DNA of 64,000 nt from Chamaea fasciata. Lineage: Eukaryota; Chordata; Aves; Passeriformes; Sylviidae. This document shows, in pieces, positions 12,853-24,100 of this stretch. The position numbers and the translations under genes were made by a program. Below the pieces are notes generated by a model. It searched no databases. It saw only the letters and a program-made list of their open reading frames with translations, and was not told the DNA's origin. The stretch spans positions 21,426,890 to 21,490,889 of the forward strand of contig JARCOQ010000006.1 in the NCBI GenBank assembly GCA_029207755.1. The letters run 5' to 3'. Each line of letters opens with the position of its first letter. Positions within the stretch are counted from its first letter, which is position 1.

Positions 12853-13382
12853 CAGGACTTAGCACTGGTGAGACCTTAGCTCAAGTACTGTGTCCAGTTC
12901 TGGGCCCCTCAGCTCAGGAAAGACATTGAGGTGATGGAATGAGTCCAGAGAAGGACAACAGAGCTGGTGAAGGGTCTAGAAAGTCATATGAGGGGTGGCT
13001 GTGGGAGTTGGGGTTGTTTAACCTAGACTAAAAGAGGCTGAGGGGGGACACTATCACTCTCCATGACTTCCTGAAAGGAGATTGTAGCCAGATGGGGATT
13101 GGCTTTTTCTCTTAGGCAACCAGCAACAGGACAAGAGGAAATGGCCTCAAGCTGTGCCAGGGGAGGTTCAAGTTGGATATCAGGAAGAATTTCTTCACTG
13201 GAAGGGTTGTCAGACTTTGGAATGAGCTTCCCAGGGAGGCAGTAGAGTCACCATCTCTAGAAGAGTTCAAGGAACAACTGGAACTGCCAATTAGTGCTAT
13301 GTTTTTGTTGACATGCTGGTGATCAAAAGTTGGACTTGATGACCTTGAAGATTTTTTCCAACTTTAATGATTATATGATTTT
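12853..13382 (+). mobile_element. Second CR1 LINE 3' end, same orientation
   Basis: A separate CR1 insertion about 60 bp after the first copy's terminus. It starts within the ORF2 C-terminus (segment for '[10 protein letters not shown]', here 'tactgtgtccagttctgggcccc' in nucleotide form, shortened) and runs through 'aggctgagggggga', 'aacaggacaagaggaaatggcctcaagctgtgccagg'-type segments and the final 'ggacttgatgacctt' segment. The 3' end is a decayed octamer run AATGATTATATGATT near 13363-13381. Its subfamily differs from the first copy in both the 3' terminus and the body. It carries frame breaks and is inactive. Confidence 0.9.
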
Positions 13383-16300
13383 AAACCTCTTTCACTTGCT
13401 GAGATAACTGCAATTCGTTATTTGCCTGTATTACTTCTAGATAACATTTACTAAATTAACTTAATGGATTTGTTGCTTCAAGAAATCCAGCTAATCTAGC
13501 CAAGTCATGGTGATCCATAAAAGAGGAAAAGGAGTAGTATGGTATTGTCCACCTCTGCTTGCTTCTTTAATAGGATGTTAATATGTCTTCTGCAAATTCT
13601 CATACAAGGTGCTGGAGGTCCACATTGCATTTGCATATGTGTACACGTGAATTTGTAAACAGAACTGGAAAACTGAAGTGTGGGGGGAATATTCTGCTAT
13701 AGGAAATATAGAAGAAAAAGTATCCTCAGTGATCAGGGGTAGTGATTGAAGACAATGTTCTAGGCTGTGTTTCTGTCATCAGAATCACTATGGTCAGGAC
13801 AAAATTTTTCCACAATGTACAAAAAACTGAATGGCCCAGGGATTAGATTCTTTTCGCCTGATTCTCCAAATGGATCTTGAAATGTCCTTGACTTTATGAC
13901 TCCAGTTTATTTGATAAAAGACTCTAATCAATTAATCACATTTTCCTGTTCGGCTTTGTTTTGGCCTATTAGCCATGTAACACAGTGGTTGCTCTTTAAG
14001 GAATAAAGTAGAAGAAGGATTAGATTAGCTTTTCCCAAGAATCAAAAATCCTCTCCTAGTTTCATTAAGTATGGATAAAGAGAAGATGGTCCCACTCAGT
14101 GCTGTTATTTCAAAGTGATGATTTTTGGAGTATAAAGAAAATCTCTAATGAATTTATTGGAAAGTAAATATGAATGTGAATAGACGTGGAAGTTTTAATG
14201 TTTTTATTACAAAGGAAGAAGAAAACTGTACATAAAAGCTCAGTCTGAGGAAGAAATGAAATGACAGCAACAATAACTATTTTTTACAGACAAGAAAGGA
14301 AATGGGTAGTACCAAACAAAAAATGGAGGTGCCTAAGTGTGTGAAATTTTTGGGAAGGAAAAGATAACTCTGAAAATTAAAAAAAAAATACTGGCAGAAT
14401 TAGAACTCTGCAAAGGAAATTATGCATAGGAAAAATTTCTAAAAATAGCTCTTAACAAAACAGATATTAAAATTATTTATACTAATAGAGAATAAAAGGC
14501 TTACAGGACATGTTTTTATTTATGTCACATTGCTGTTCTCTTTTCTAAACCATACAGATAAGACATTAAGCACTGTACAGGGCATGCTGTTTCCTATAGC
14601 AGACTTTCACAACTCAAACCTGTGTTAGAGTATGCTAATTTATTTGAATGCTATAAACTCATGGGAGTCAATTTTTAGTACAATAAAGATGGCAATGAAA
14701 TTATGGAATAGTTGAAGGATGCCGAAATTGCAGACAATGTATGCGAAGAGAAAGGAAAGGGCAAAGGGTTAGAAGATAAGGGTACGGACAAGTATATATT
14801 TTCAGTTTCCTGACCATAGCAACACCTGCAAAGGCTGATGTTTTGCATCAAACAAGACAACTGAGCCACATCATAGTAATATTAAGGGATGAGGTGCTTT
14901 TCTTCAATATTGTAACAGTATTCAGAAGGAATACAAATAAAGTGAAAACTATATTATCCTGACATTAGTTCTAAGTAGCATATTGCTATCAATTCAAAGT
15001 ACTGTCTCTCTGTCACCTGACAATCAACTACTACAAAGAAAATAAGTCTTGTCAAAAAAAGATTAATTTTCTTTTTAGAAGATATTAAGAGGCCTTTAGT
15101 TGTGCAGTGGATACTTTCAATATCAGCCATGGTATTCTGTGACAGTATATTTTCTAGATAGCAAATCTCTGTAAAAACTTGAATACTGTTAGCTGTAATT
15201 ACCAGCTGGATGTGCAGGTGAGCATTACATTATGTAAATAGAATACAAATATAAAATTTAAATAATTCACTACATTAGCAGTTTGATTAATGAAAATCAT
15301 AATGTCAGAGATCCACCAGGACACAAAAGTCACCAGTGACCTCAAGCCAGGTACTGTTTTGCACTTCTCCTGGAGGTTCATTGCTAACATACTTACACAA
15401 ATTGATAAACAATTAATTTAACACATTTAAAACCACTCAAAATAAACTTCCAGTAAACTACAAAGGAGGCTGATAAAAGTGTGCAACGTTAGACTCAGAG
15501 AATTCATAGCATCTCTGTAGAACGGAAGATGGCCGTTTAAGATAGGTAGGCACCAAAGAGTGGTTGTCAGTATGCAGATATTTCCCCTGCCTACTAAAAA
15601 TCCATCCAGAAAGCACATTTCTTTTCATGGTAGCTCCAGTGCAACCTTCCATAGGAGATGTAGGGCTGGTCATAATTTCAAGTAGCAACACTAGGAAAGA
15701 AGTGGTCTTCAAATTTTCTTCTTCCATGAAAGATCTAAGTGAACCAGTTAAGCTTGAGTGTGTCTCCACTGGAGTGCAAGCTTCTCAGTTTTGTGGAAAT
15801 TTATCACTGCTTCTAGCAGCTGATTGTAACAATTCTATGGGAAATATCACTATATGCTATCACAAATTGTAACACCATCAAGATTAGTTATTTTTATGAT
15901 TTTTTCCCTCTGCATTTGCCTAATTACTTAATTCAGATTTGTCTGGCATCAATGCATATATACACATCATGTATACTGCTAGATACACATGTTAAAATTA
16001 TGTCAAACGTTAGTTAAAAATACAGGATCCACTGAGAAATACTGAGTCTTTTGAAAAAGACTGAAAAATGACCAAATAAAGTGACTTGAGTGTGAGACTG
16101 TACGACTTCCTCTAACATAAATTAAAAAAAAACATCAAACACTCTTTTCTGCTATTTTAAATCCTTGTAGTTTTGTCTTTTACCTATCTAACCATCCAAT
16201 GACAGAAAACACTGACATATTATGTGACATTTTTAAACTAAAGATAAGTCCTCTAGCCACTGTAAAATATGAGCTTAAAATCACCATACCTGTAGCCTGG

Positions 16301-17429
16301 AGTCTAAGCAATTGATCTAAAATCTATTATCTTCCAGCAGCAGTGGAATTACAGCTGCTCTGAGGTAAGGATAGCATCTAATTCTCCAGTATTAATCCAC
16401 ACATCCTTTACACTGCACAGACTACGCAGGGCTGTCAGGACGGGAGTGAAACCACACCAGGTCAGATTTATGCCATGCTAAGTTGTAAACAGAGTGTTTG
16501 AACTTTCATATATCTCTTTGAATGCCCACCTGTGCACTGGTTTTGCCTGCAAATAAGTCCCTTTGTATAGGAAATAAATGTTCCAGGTGGTATATCCATG
16601 ACTTAAATCAACAGTCCTACAAAGTAAGTTGGAAACGTTGCATTAACTTTTGTCAGATTGTTCAGAAATTCATCATCCTAAACTGAAAAGACTTTAACTG
16701 CTGAATATAGCATGCTTCACATCTTGAAGTCTAGCAAAGGATCAGAAATTCCAGCCAGCCAGCAGTTCCCAAAAAAGTGATTTTGCTTTCACAGTGTATT
16801 CTCCTTTCCTGTCTGTATTTCCGAATCTGATGCATGTCTCTTCAAGTTTTGAACCAGGTGGAACAGTACCTGATTATAAACTGATCAGTGTGATAATAAT
16901 AATAATGCTTACAGGTATATGCAGGTGTACACATGTATGAAAATAAATTAGATACAAATCTACCATCAAAATAAAAGAGGGAAAAAAACAGCTTTCTTTA
17001 AAAATTGCTTTGAGTTCTGGTCTTTATGATGAGAAATAATTAATAACCTTTCAAACCTACCTTCTAATACTTTGTTACCATTGGAGCCATAACATGAAAA
17101 GAATTAACACAGAAGACATTAAACCCAAAAATACGTAATGCATGCTGTTAGCACTATTATTTACCAGTCAGCTTCTAGATTCCTTTCATGACATAATTCC
17201 ATACATTTCACTTTAGTTACTATGAGAACAAGGGATATATGAATACGAATGGGGTTTTTTTTTGTTCTCTCACACAGAACATTCTTCCCCTAATTATTAA
17301 AAACTAAAGCAACTTGGTGGAGTGACACTGATTTAAGCAAAAATTCCCAGAACACAATTTGTAGAATATATCTAGAAATAGGAATAAATTGCTTAAGAAG
17401 CAAAAATGCATGCTGATGAAGAGAGACAG
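13383..17429. other. Non-coding DNA, no gene recognised
   Basis: About 4 kb with no recognisable gene or transposon. Two overlapping opposite-strand frames of about 102 codons lie at 15458-15872; neither has a domain I recognise, a splice context or a poly(A) signal arrangement that would favour one strand. The rest is AT-rich unique sequence with short A and T runs. Confidence 0.65.
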
Positions 17430-17885
17430 CATTCAAGATTTTATTTCCACATCCAATCAAGCATGCAAATCACAGAATTATAAAGAGTGCACCTGTCCAA
17501 GCCATGTGCTGCCAGCTTTTTCAGGGGAATGCCATGGGAGATGGTGTTAAAGGCTTTCCTGAAATCCAAGTAGACTAGGTGGGTCACCTGGTCATGAAAA
17601 GAGATCATGTTGTATAGGCAGGACCTGCCTTTCCTAAGCCCACTGTCTGCACCTGATCTCCTGGTTGTCCTGTATGTGCTGTGTGAATGCACTCAAGCTG
17701 ATCTTCTCCACAACCTTTTCTTGGGACCATGGTCAGGCTGACAGGCCTGCAGTTCCCCAGATCCTCCTTCCATCCTTTCTTGTGGATAGGCATTACATTA
17801 ATCAACCTCAAGTCATCTGAGACCTCCCTGATTAGCCAGGACTGATAATAAATAATGAAGAATTGCTTAGCGAGCCAAGACCAGT
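17430..17885 (-). mobile_element. CR1 LINE internal fragment (reverse-transcriptase domain), both ends lost
   Basis: On the minus strand this reads as the CR1 ORF2 reverse transcriptase. The upstream part (17811 leftward) gives NVMPIHKKGWKEDLGNCRPV, matching the CR1 'VTPIYKKGRKEDPGNYRPVSL' block. After a frameshift near 17700 the other frame gives GLRKGRSCL, then HLVYLDFRKAFNTISHG and KKLAAHGL, the RT region carrying the first catalytic aspartate (YLDF) and the 'KAFDTVSH' signature. The fragment then ends at 'MLDW' (family 'NWLDG') without the downstream FADD box or the 3' octamers. Loss of the 3' end is unusual for CR1, which normally loses its 5' end, so a later deletion is likely. Inactive. 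Confidence 0.92.
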
Positions 17886-20617
17886 ATGCAACAGTAACAC
17901 TATTAATGCTTGAGACTGATCTCAGTGAGTCTCACAGAGGAGCTCTCACAGTCTCTGTCGCCTTACAATGACAGAAGAGATAAACACAGCTTCCTCAAAT
18001 GCTTCATCTGTGTTTCATCTTCAGTGTTCTGTTGGGAAAATATTTTGACCTTTCCTTTGCACAATTCGTTCCAGAGTTTATACCTGTTACGGTCTGTACT
18101 TTTGCAGCATTGCTGGGAGTTTTATTCTGCCATCACATATACAAAGTTGGCCTCTCACATTTTCTCAAATGAGAATTTTTTGTAAAATCTCTCTGTTGCA
18201 TTTAAATAACCCTGTGATTGCTTTTTCTTAACATTGGCTGAAGGATAGCAGCCATAGCATCAGAAACAGCAAAGGTCAGATCCAGATAGCCAGAAGGGAT
18301 TCCTGAATCTACATTGGTGATTTTACTCTCCCAGTCAGAATTTCAGGCTCACCAAAGGCCATGTCCAAACAAATTTCACTGCCCAAGATTCCTGGAGCTG
18401 TAGAACTTAATTTGGACAAATTCAGTAGATAAACTTAAGGGTCATTTATTTACTTCCACTTATACTAAGGATTGAACTCCACACTAAGAGCTGATTCTGA
18501 ATATCCTCAGAGAAGAGGAGGGGGGAGGAGTCATTGTCCCTTTTTTTAAAAGAAATCTTTGTATTAAGGAGTGACACCACTCAACCAGCTCTACCCATGT
18601 CCCAGATAGATATTTTCAGAGCTTGGTTAACAATAGATGTTCTCTATAAAATGCCCTAATTTTCTATTCAATCCAGCAAAAAATAAGTGATGGCAAGACA
18701 GGAGCCGGTCATATTTCAGAGCAGATAATAGCAAGTTAGTGGCGTTGGTATTATCTAAATTTAATATGACTCTAGTACAAAATCTAATATATGGTTTTGC
18801 AAGTTTCAGTGTCAACATAACAATGATTTTTTTCCCAGCATAACCCTTCACAATTTTAAGATAGACTGAAACAGTGGGAAAAAACCCCAACCAAACCTAA
18901 AACCTTAGCCCAGTATACTAGACTTCTGTACACTTATGTATACACTATTATTCACGATTGAGATTACTCACACCTTGATTCAAAAGAGAATAGCATACAG
19001 CACATAATCTGGCACATCTGGCCCTTACAAGTTAGATCCTTGCACAATATCCAAGAAAGGTGATATACAGCCAGCTCAGGCATACCAGACAGTATATGTA
19101 CATTTAAGTAATACTACATCCAATCTGATGACTACTGCTTCAAGCAGCTATTTGGCACAGTAATATCAATACAGTACACTTTACAAAGGAGAACATTACT
19201 ACTTCATACTCTGTTACACAGTGTAGAAAAGCTCAAAAAGTCTCTTGCTCCTGTAATAATGAACACATTCCTGTAACAAATATAGATGTGCTCAAAACCT
19301 TTACATAAAGCAAGAGGTACAGTGGGCTATAACATTGAACACATTTGCCCTAACATTGAAACCTATACACGAGGCAAAGTAGAATACCTACAAGCCATAC
19401 ATTTAAGAGACCTCTGCACGTGCCCAGACCTTCTTCTCAAAGTGGGAAAGACTGTTCATTTCAAAATGCTTGCTAACTTTAAAGTGAAGCAATGGCCAGA
19501 TGTAATTTATGCTGACTCTTCCTAAAGGATAAGTAGGAAATTGAAAACATTTATTCACGTATTTAAGTCTTGCAGGAGGAAATAAAGTGAGAGGTTGTGC
19601 TGTTTGGTTTGCATAGATACAAGTAAGGGCTTCAAAGTTATGGACATGTAGTGTCGCAAATTCATTGACAGATCTCTTGAATTAGTAATTATTTAATTCA
19701 CTTCAATCTAATATATAAACTTTATACTTGAAATCTATAGACATATCAGAAAACCCCTAAAGTCTGTTGTAACAAACTGAGGATATGTTACCATATTATA
19801 CACAAAATTTTATTTGCAAAGCTTGTGAAAAGATTTAGTAGCCTTTAAAATAAATTTATTGCTAGAGCTGCAATGCTAAGAGGAAATTAATATTCAGAAA
19901 TACAGTATACTAGTTGAATTACTTTGTCTGGATATTTTTTAAGGCATTATATCTGACCAAGTTAAATAATAAAAGAGATGCTTGTACTAAAGGAGACCTA
20001 CACTGTCATAGTTCTTAATATGAGTATTTATATTTCTTTGGCTCATAAAGGCGTACAACAGAAAACTTGTCTCTAGTCTAGACATCTTCCATGTCTTGTT
20101 TAGCTATATATCAATCTTAACTACTCTCTTGAAGAAATAATGAAGCCAACTCTAGCATTAGTTTCAGTTAAACATGAGGGTGTTAAAAACAATGAGGTTT
20201 TTGTCGGACTACTTTAGTGTAGGAGCCTTGAGAAAACTTTTATGTGAAAGCTTTTTTTTTTTGGCTTGACAATAGAACCTCTGTCAGTCTTGACAATGGG
20301 AATAGAATTTCATGTGAGACAATAGAAGAAGCTCTGAGATCATTCAGAAGTCATGTAGAAGATTCTTGTTTGATGTCTGTTCAGATTCTGGTTTTGATAA
20401 CACACTTCTCACCATCTGGGTATCTGAGTCAGAAAATTGGCTGCTGCAGGCCAGAGTTCTGCAAAACCTTTTACAATTTAGGTAGTAGCTATGTGTTGGA
20501 TAATGGAAATTAATCTGAATTTTACTAGCTTAGTTGTGTGCCATTACCAAACTATGCAGAGCATTCAGTGTGTCAAAAAGGCAATAAAGATAAAAACTCT
20601 CAAACTTATCAAAACCC
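17886..20617. other. Non-coding DNA, no gene recognised
   Basis: About 2.7 kb. Open frames reach 91 codons (17910-18185, plus strand) with no recognisable motif. Nothing resembling an RNA gene or a transposon terminus was seen. Confidence 0.65.
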
Positions 20618-20717
20618 TGTGTGTTGTCTTTGGGTGTGTCCTAGGCTGAAGTATATTGTATCACCATCTTCATGAACTGTTGAAACCAGGTGAGGCAGTG
20701 CTCCCTGCCTCCCCACC

Positions 20718-20832
20718 TCTGGATTATCTTCTGTTAATGGGCCCATCAGCATCTTTACCACATGACTCACAGATAACCCCCTCCTGGACTATCTCCTGTT
20801 AATGGGCCCATCAGGCCTTATCACACGACTCA
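20718..20832 (+). repeat. Duplicated block in LTR U3 region
   Basis: Two diverged copies, 20718-20770 and 20782-20832, sharing the exact 19-mer CTGTTAATGGGCCCATCAG (20731-20749 and 20796-20814) and similar flanks, including a TGACTCAC/CGACTCAC end that resembles an AP-1 site. Duplicated U3 segments often act as enhancers in retroviral LTRs; that role here is inferred. Confidence 0.85.
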
Positions 20833-20887
20833 CCATCCCATTGTGAGATGATCCGTCCAGAGGGAGGAACCAAGCATTCCAGCCTGG

Positions 20888-20894
20888 ATATAAG
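20888..20894 (+). promoter_or_regulatory. TATA box of the solo LTR
   Basis: ATATAAG in a GC-richer setting inside the LTR. It is followed about 25-30 bases later by a CAACACCAGAG stretch that could hold the transcription start. The position within the LTR fits the U3/R junction. Current activity is unknown. Confidence 0.5.
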
Positions 20895-21164
20895 CTGAGA
20901 CTCTCAACACCAGAGCAGCGCTTACCTACTCGACTCCCAGATTACAACAGTTACTGCTGGATCTTCAGACCCATTATTTCTACAGGATCACCGCTTCAAC
21001 AGAACCACTCTGCTTGGACTGCTACCACCATAGGCTGTCAGGTTGTATTCTGTCTTTGTCAGTGTTCTTGTACTACTGCATTTATTTATTTCTTTTAATT
21101 TTTTCCCTATAAAATTATAATTCTGATTTACGATCTCCCACTGGTTTGATTTCAAACTAGTACA

Positions 21165-24100
21165 GGGTGTTTGAGACCAAATCCAAGTTTATATCATACA
21201 AAACAGGAATAGGAAATTTGAAATTCTAGGATATTGTCTACATGCTGGAGGAAAATCCCAGATCAGAATATTTGGTCTAATAAAATCTCTCTCCTATTCT
21301 TGAAAATGCTATCAGTCTACCTTAATTTAGAAGAGCAATTTTGTTGTCTCTGAGTGTTTCTTAGTACTTAAGAACCCCCTTCTGATGGACTTCTGTTTCT
21401 GAGAACGATTCCATATGAGCAGTAAAACAGCTAGTTCTCCTAGCTATTTCTTGCTACTCCTAGCAACCAGTTTGCAATCTACTGATTGGGATATTTATTT
21501 TTCTCTTTTTCCTGGAGGGGATTTGTCCCTGGAACTCCTCCTACAATTTTCTGTTACTAAAAACAAAATAACAACTGCATTTTTCATCTGTATTCTCTAA
21601 TACTAGGATATATTGGAATACTGAGGTGCTGAGCAAGATTATTTTGCATTTATTCCTATCTACAAGTATAGATGTTCATATTATATTTTTTCTTTATTGT
21701 AAATCTTTCCAGTAGTCCACTTGAGATATACTATTTCTGCTTTCTTCAATTTGAATGTGTTTGCAGGGTTAGAACATTTTTTTATTCAGTAGAATAACTC
21801 TTGGTTTACACAAGTCTAAGATAAACAACTCTATAAAACAAGCATTACCATAAAAAAAGAAATTATCTATCACTTTGTAATGCTAACATGGAAGCATCTT
21901 GCAGCACTCTAAAGTTTGATCATTTTATCCTGTTATAATTGAGCATTGCTATAAGTTATACCTTGAGTACCATAAATTTATTGGTTATAGAAAACCAGAG
22001 AATTATTTTCTTTACAATCACCTATTTTCTTTTAGTTATTTTAAATTGATCTTTGTTTCACAACAGAAGGATGTCTAAGATTAGAAGCACTTTAAAAATA
22101 GTCTAAATAAAAACAAGTATTCCCATTTAAAACCCACTAAAATGTAATTTCTGTATGACATATATTCTCTCATATGTTTCATGCATGCTTATACTCTTAT
22201 AATTGTCATCAACAATATTAACTGATTTCTGCAAGTTCCAGACCTTGAATTAAATTTCTGTGCAAGAGAGTTTTTTCAACAAGAGTCACTATCAGTTTTC
22301 ACTTGATATTCATGACATAATTCAGAAGACTCTGCTTCACATGCAGCTAAATCTTTCTGACTCTTATCTAGCTTTGCGAGCTACAAGTGAGGCATGTTGA
22401 GTTTTAATGTAATGTACAGTGTTCTGGTCTAGACAGCTAATGAGAAATTTGGGTTAATGTGTGTCATAAATACGTGAATTCTTTGGGTTCTAGTAAAAAC
22501 TGCTTATGGAGATGCAGAAGTTACCTAAATATGGGAACATAAACAGATGAAGCCATGTAAAGTATCAGGGTAATTGTTCATGTTCTTTTCTTCAACAACC
22601 TGTAGATGGTTCTAATTACTTCATGACTTTATATTTGATTATCAGTCATTTTGTATAATTAGGATGCTTAAACATGACTATTGAGTATATATTTCTGTTC
22701 ATTAACACGATTATATCTACAGAGTTTTGTTTGGTTGGTTTTTTTTTGTTTTGGTTTGGTTGTTTTTATTTTTTACAATCAAAGGAGGGAAATAGAAACA
22801 ACAGACTTTGAAGTGCTGTGCACACATTACATGTTGGTTCCTAATATTCTCTTTGTTTTCTACTTAGTCAACATATAAATGTTTACTTAAATGCTTACCT
22901 AAACAAATATTTACATAATGTTTTTATCAGTATTAGTTGCTGTGTTCTAATGCAGAATAATCTTGAAAGCAGAATCAAGCACTTTACACTAATGTAGTCA
23001 GAGAATAAAAATGAATGAATCTTCAAATTTCTGAACTCTGCCCAACTTCATTAACTAGTCAACTTCATCCAGGATCAATGAGACCTACCTGCAATGCACA
23101 ATGGAACATTAGGCAGAACCCAAAAACTAGTGAAGACCAGAATTAAAAAGCTTCCATTGATACACTACAAGGGCTCACGCAAGCACAAATAACAGCCTGG
23201 TTGCAGACTTGGATGATTTGTTGCTTTCAGGACCACAGTTAATACTGCTGCAGAGTGCTGCATTTGCAAAACTACCATCTTTGCTCAGCATTGATTTTGA
23301 TAACTAAATGTAGCTCCTGTGTGCAGTAATATCCCAGCAAGCTGGGGATGGAATGTTCATGGCTGAATCCTATATCAACAGTAGCATTATTGAGTTCCTC
23401 TGTGGTATTCCCCCAGACATATTTAATAAGGCAGATCTTTCATTGTGATTACCTGTCACTCTTCAAGCAATAGGAGTTCACTACACTGTAATTAAGGGAA
23501 AAGACCCACTACTTCTAATGTATGCCAAGAAGTATTAGCAAGGTGGGTTCTACCTTCTATGTACCATTTTAACATAAATGATTAATTTTGTTTTGTTCAA
23601 AGCTTCTTCATCTATGTTCAGGTGTATTCTATCCTTTAATTTTTTTCCAAGACCACTGTGGTAGGCAACAAATTTTATTCTTCTCAGTGCCTTCCACTTG
23701 CCTTGTTTTTCCAGTTTTCCTGACCATGTATTTCAACATTCTCCTAAGAGAAACTGTATGCTCCCCTTCTGCCTTCTCTCCTTCAGTCACTGTAGGAGTG
23801 AAGATTAGAGTACTTTAGAGTACCAGATTTTACATCTGTGCCACAGCTAAGAGATCATTTCTCTTTCTCTTTAGGCTGTTGATGATGTTCTGATGGCATA
23901 TACAATTTACTGAATATGTTACTCAGCACAGTAAAATGAGAATGATTTAGATATGTTTTCATCTGGTGATGTCATTGTAAATATTGCTAATGGAAGCCAT
24001 GGACAAATGTTTGCATTTCTGTATTTACCAGTCTTTGAAATGTAATTTTATGTCACACAGGCAGTTTTCTGTTAGAATTTAAAAAGAAGTGTAATGAATT

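Larger units (their letters stand above)
20618..21164 (+). mobile_element. Solo LTR of an avian endogenous retrovirus
   Basis: A single long terminal repeat of about 540 bp with no internal viral genes beside it, as left by recombination between the two LTRs of a provirus. It has a promoter-side region with a duplicated block (20718-20770 and 20782-20832), a TATA box at 20888-20894, and a T-rich 3' part ending in ...CTAGTACA. The right edge (CA at 21163-21164) is clear. The left edge is uncertain: TG dinucleotides at 20618, 20622 and 20625 all fit. Using 20625, the flanks GTGTGT (20619-20624) and GGGTGT (21165-21170) agree at 5 of 6 bases, the target-site size expected for ERVK-type integration. 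Class assignment is tentative. I recall similar LTRs from songbird genomes, which is memory, not a search result. Confidence 0.8.

Noticed and set aside
15458..15872. Overlapping opposite-strand frames of about 102 codons
   Set aside because: No recognisable domain, no splice context, and both strands are open to a similar length, as chance or skewed composition would give.
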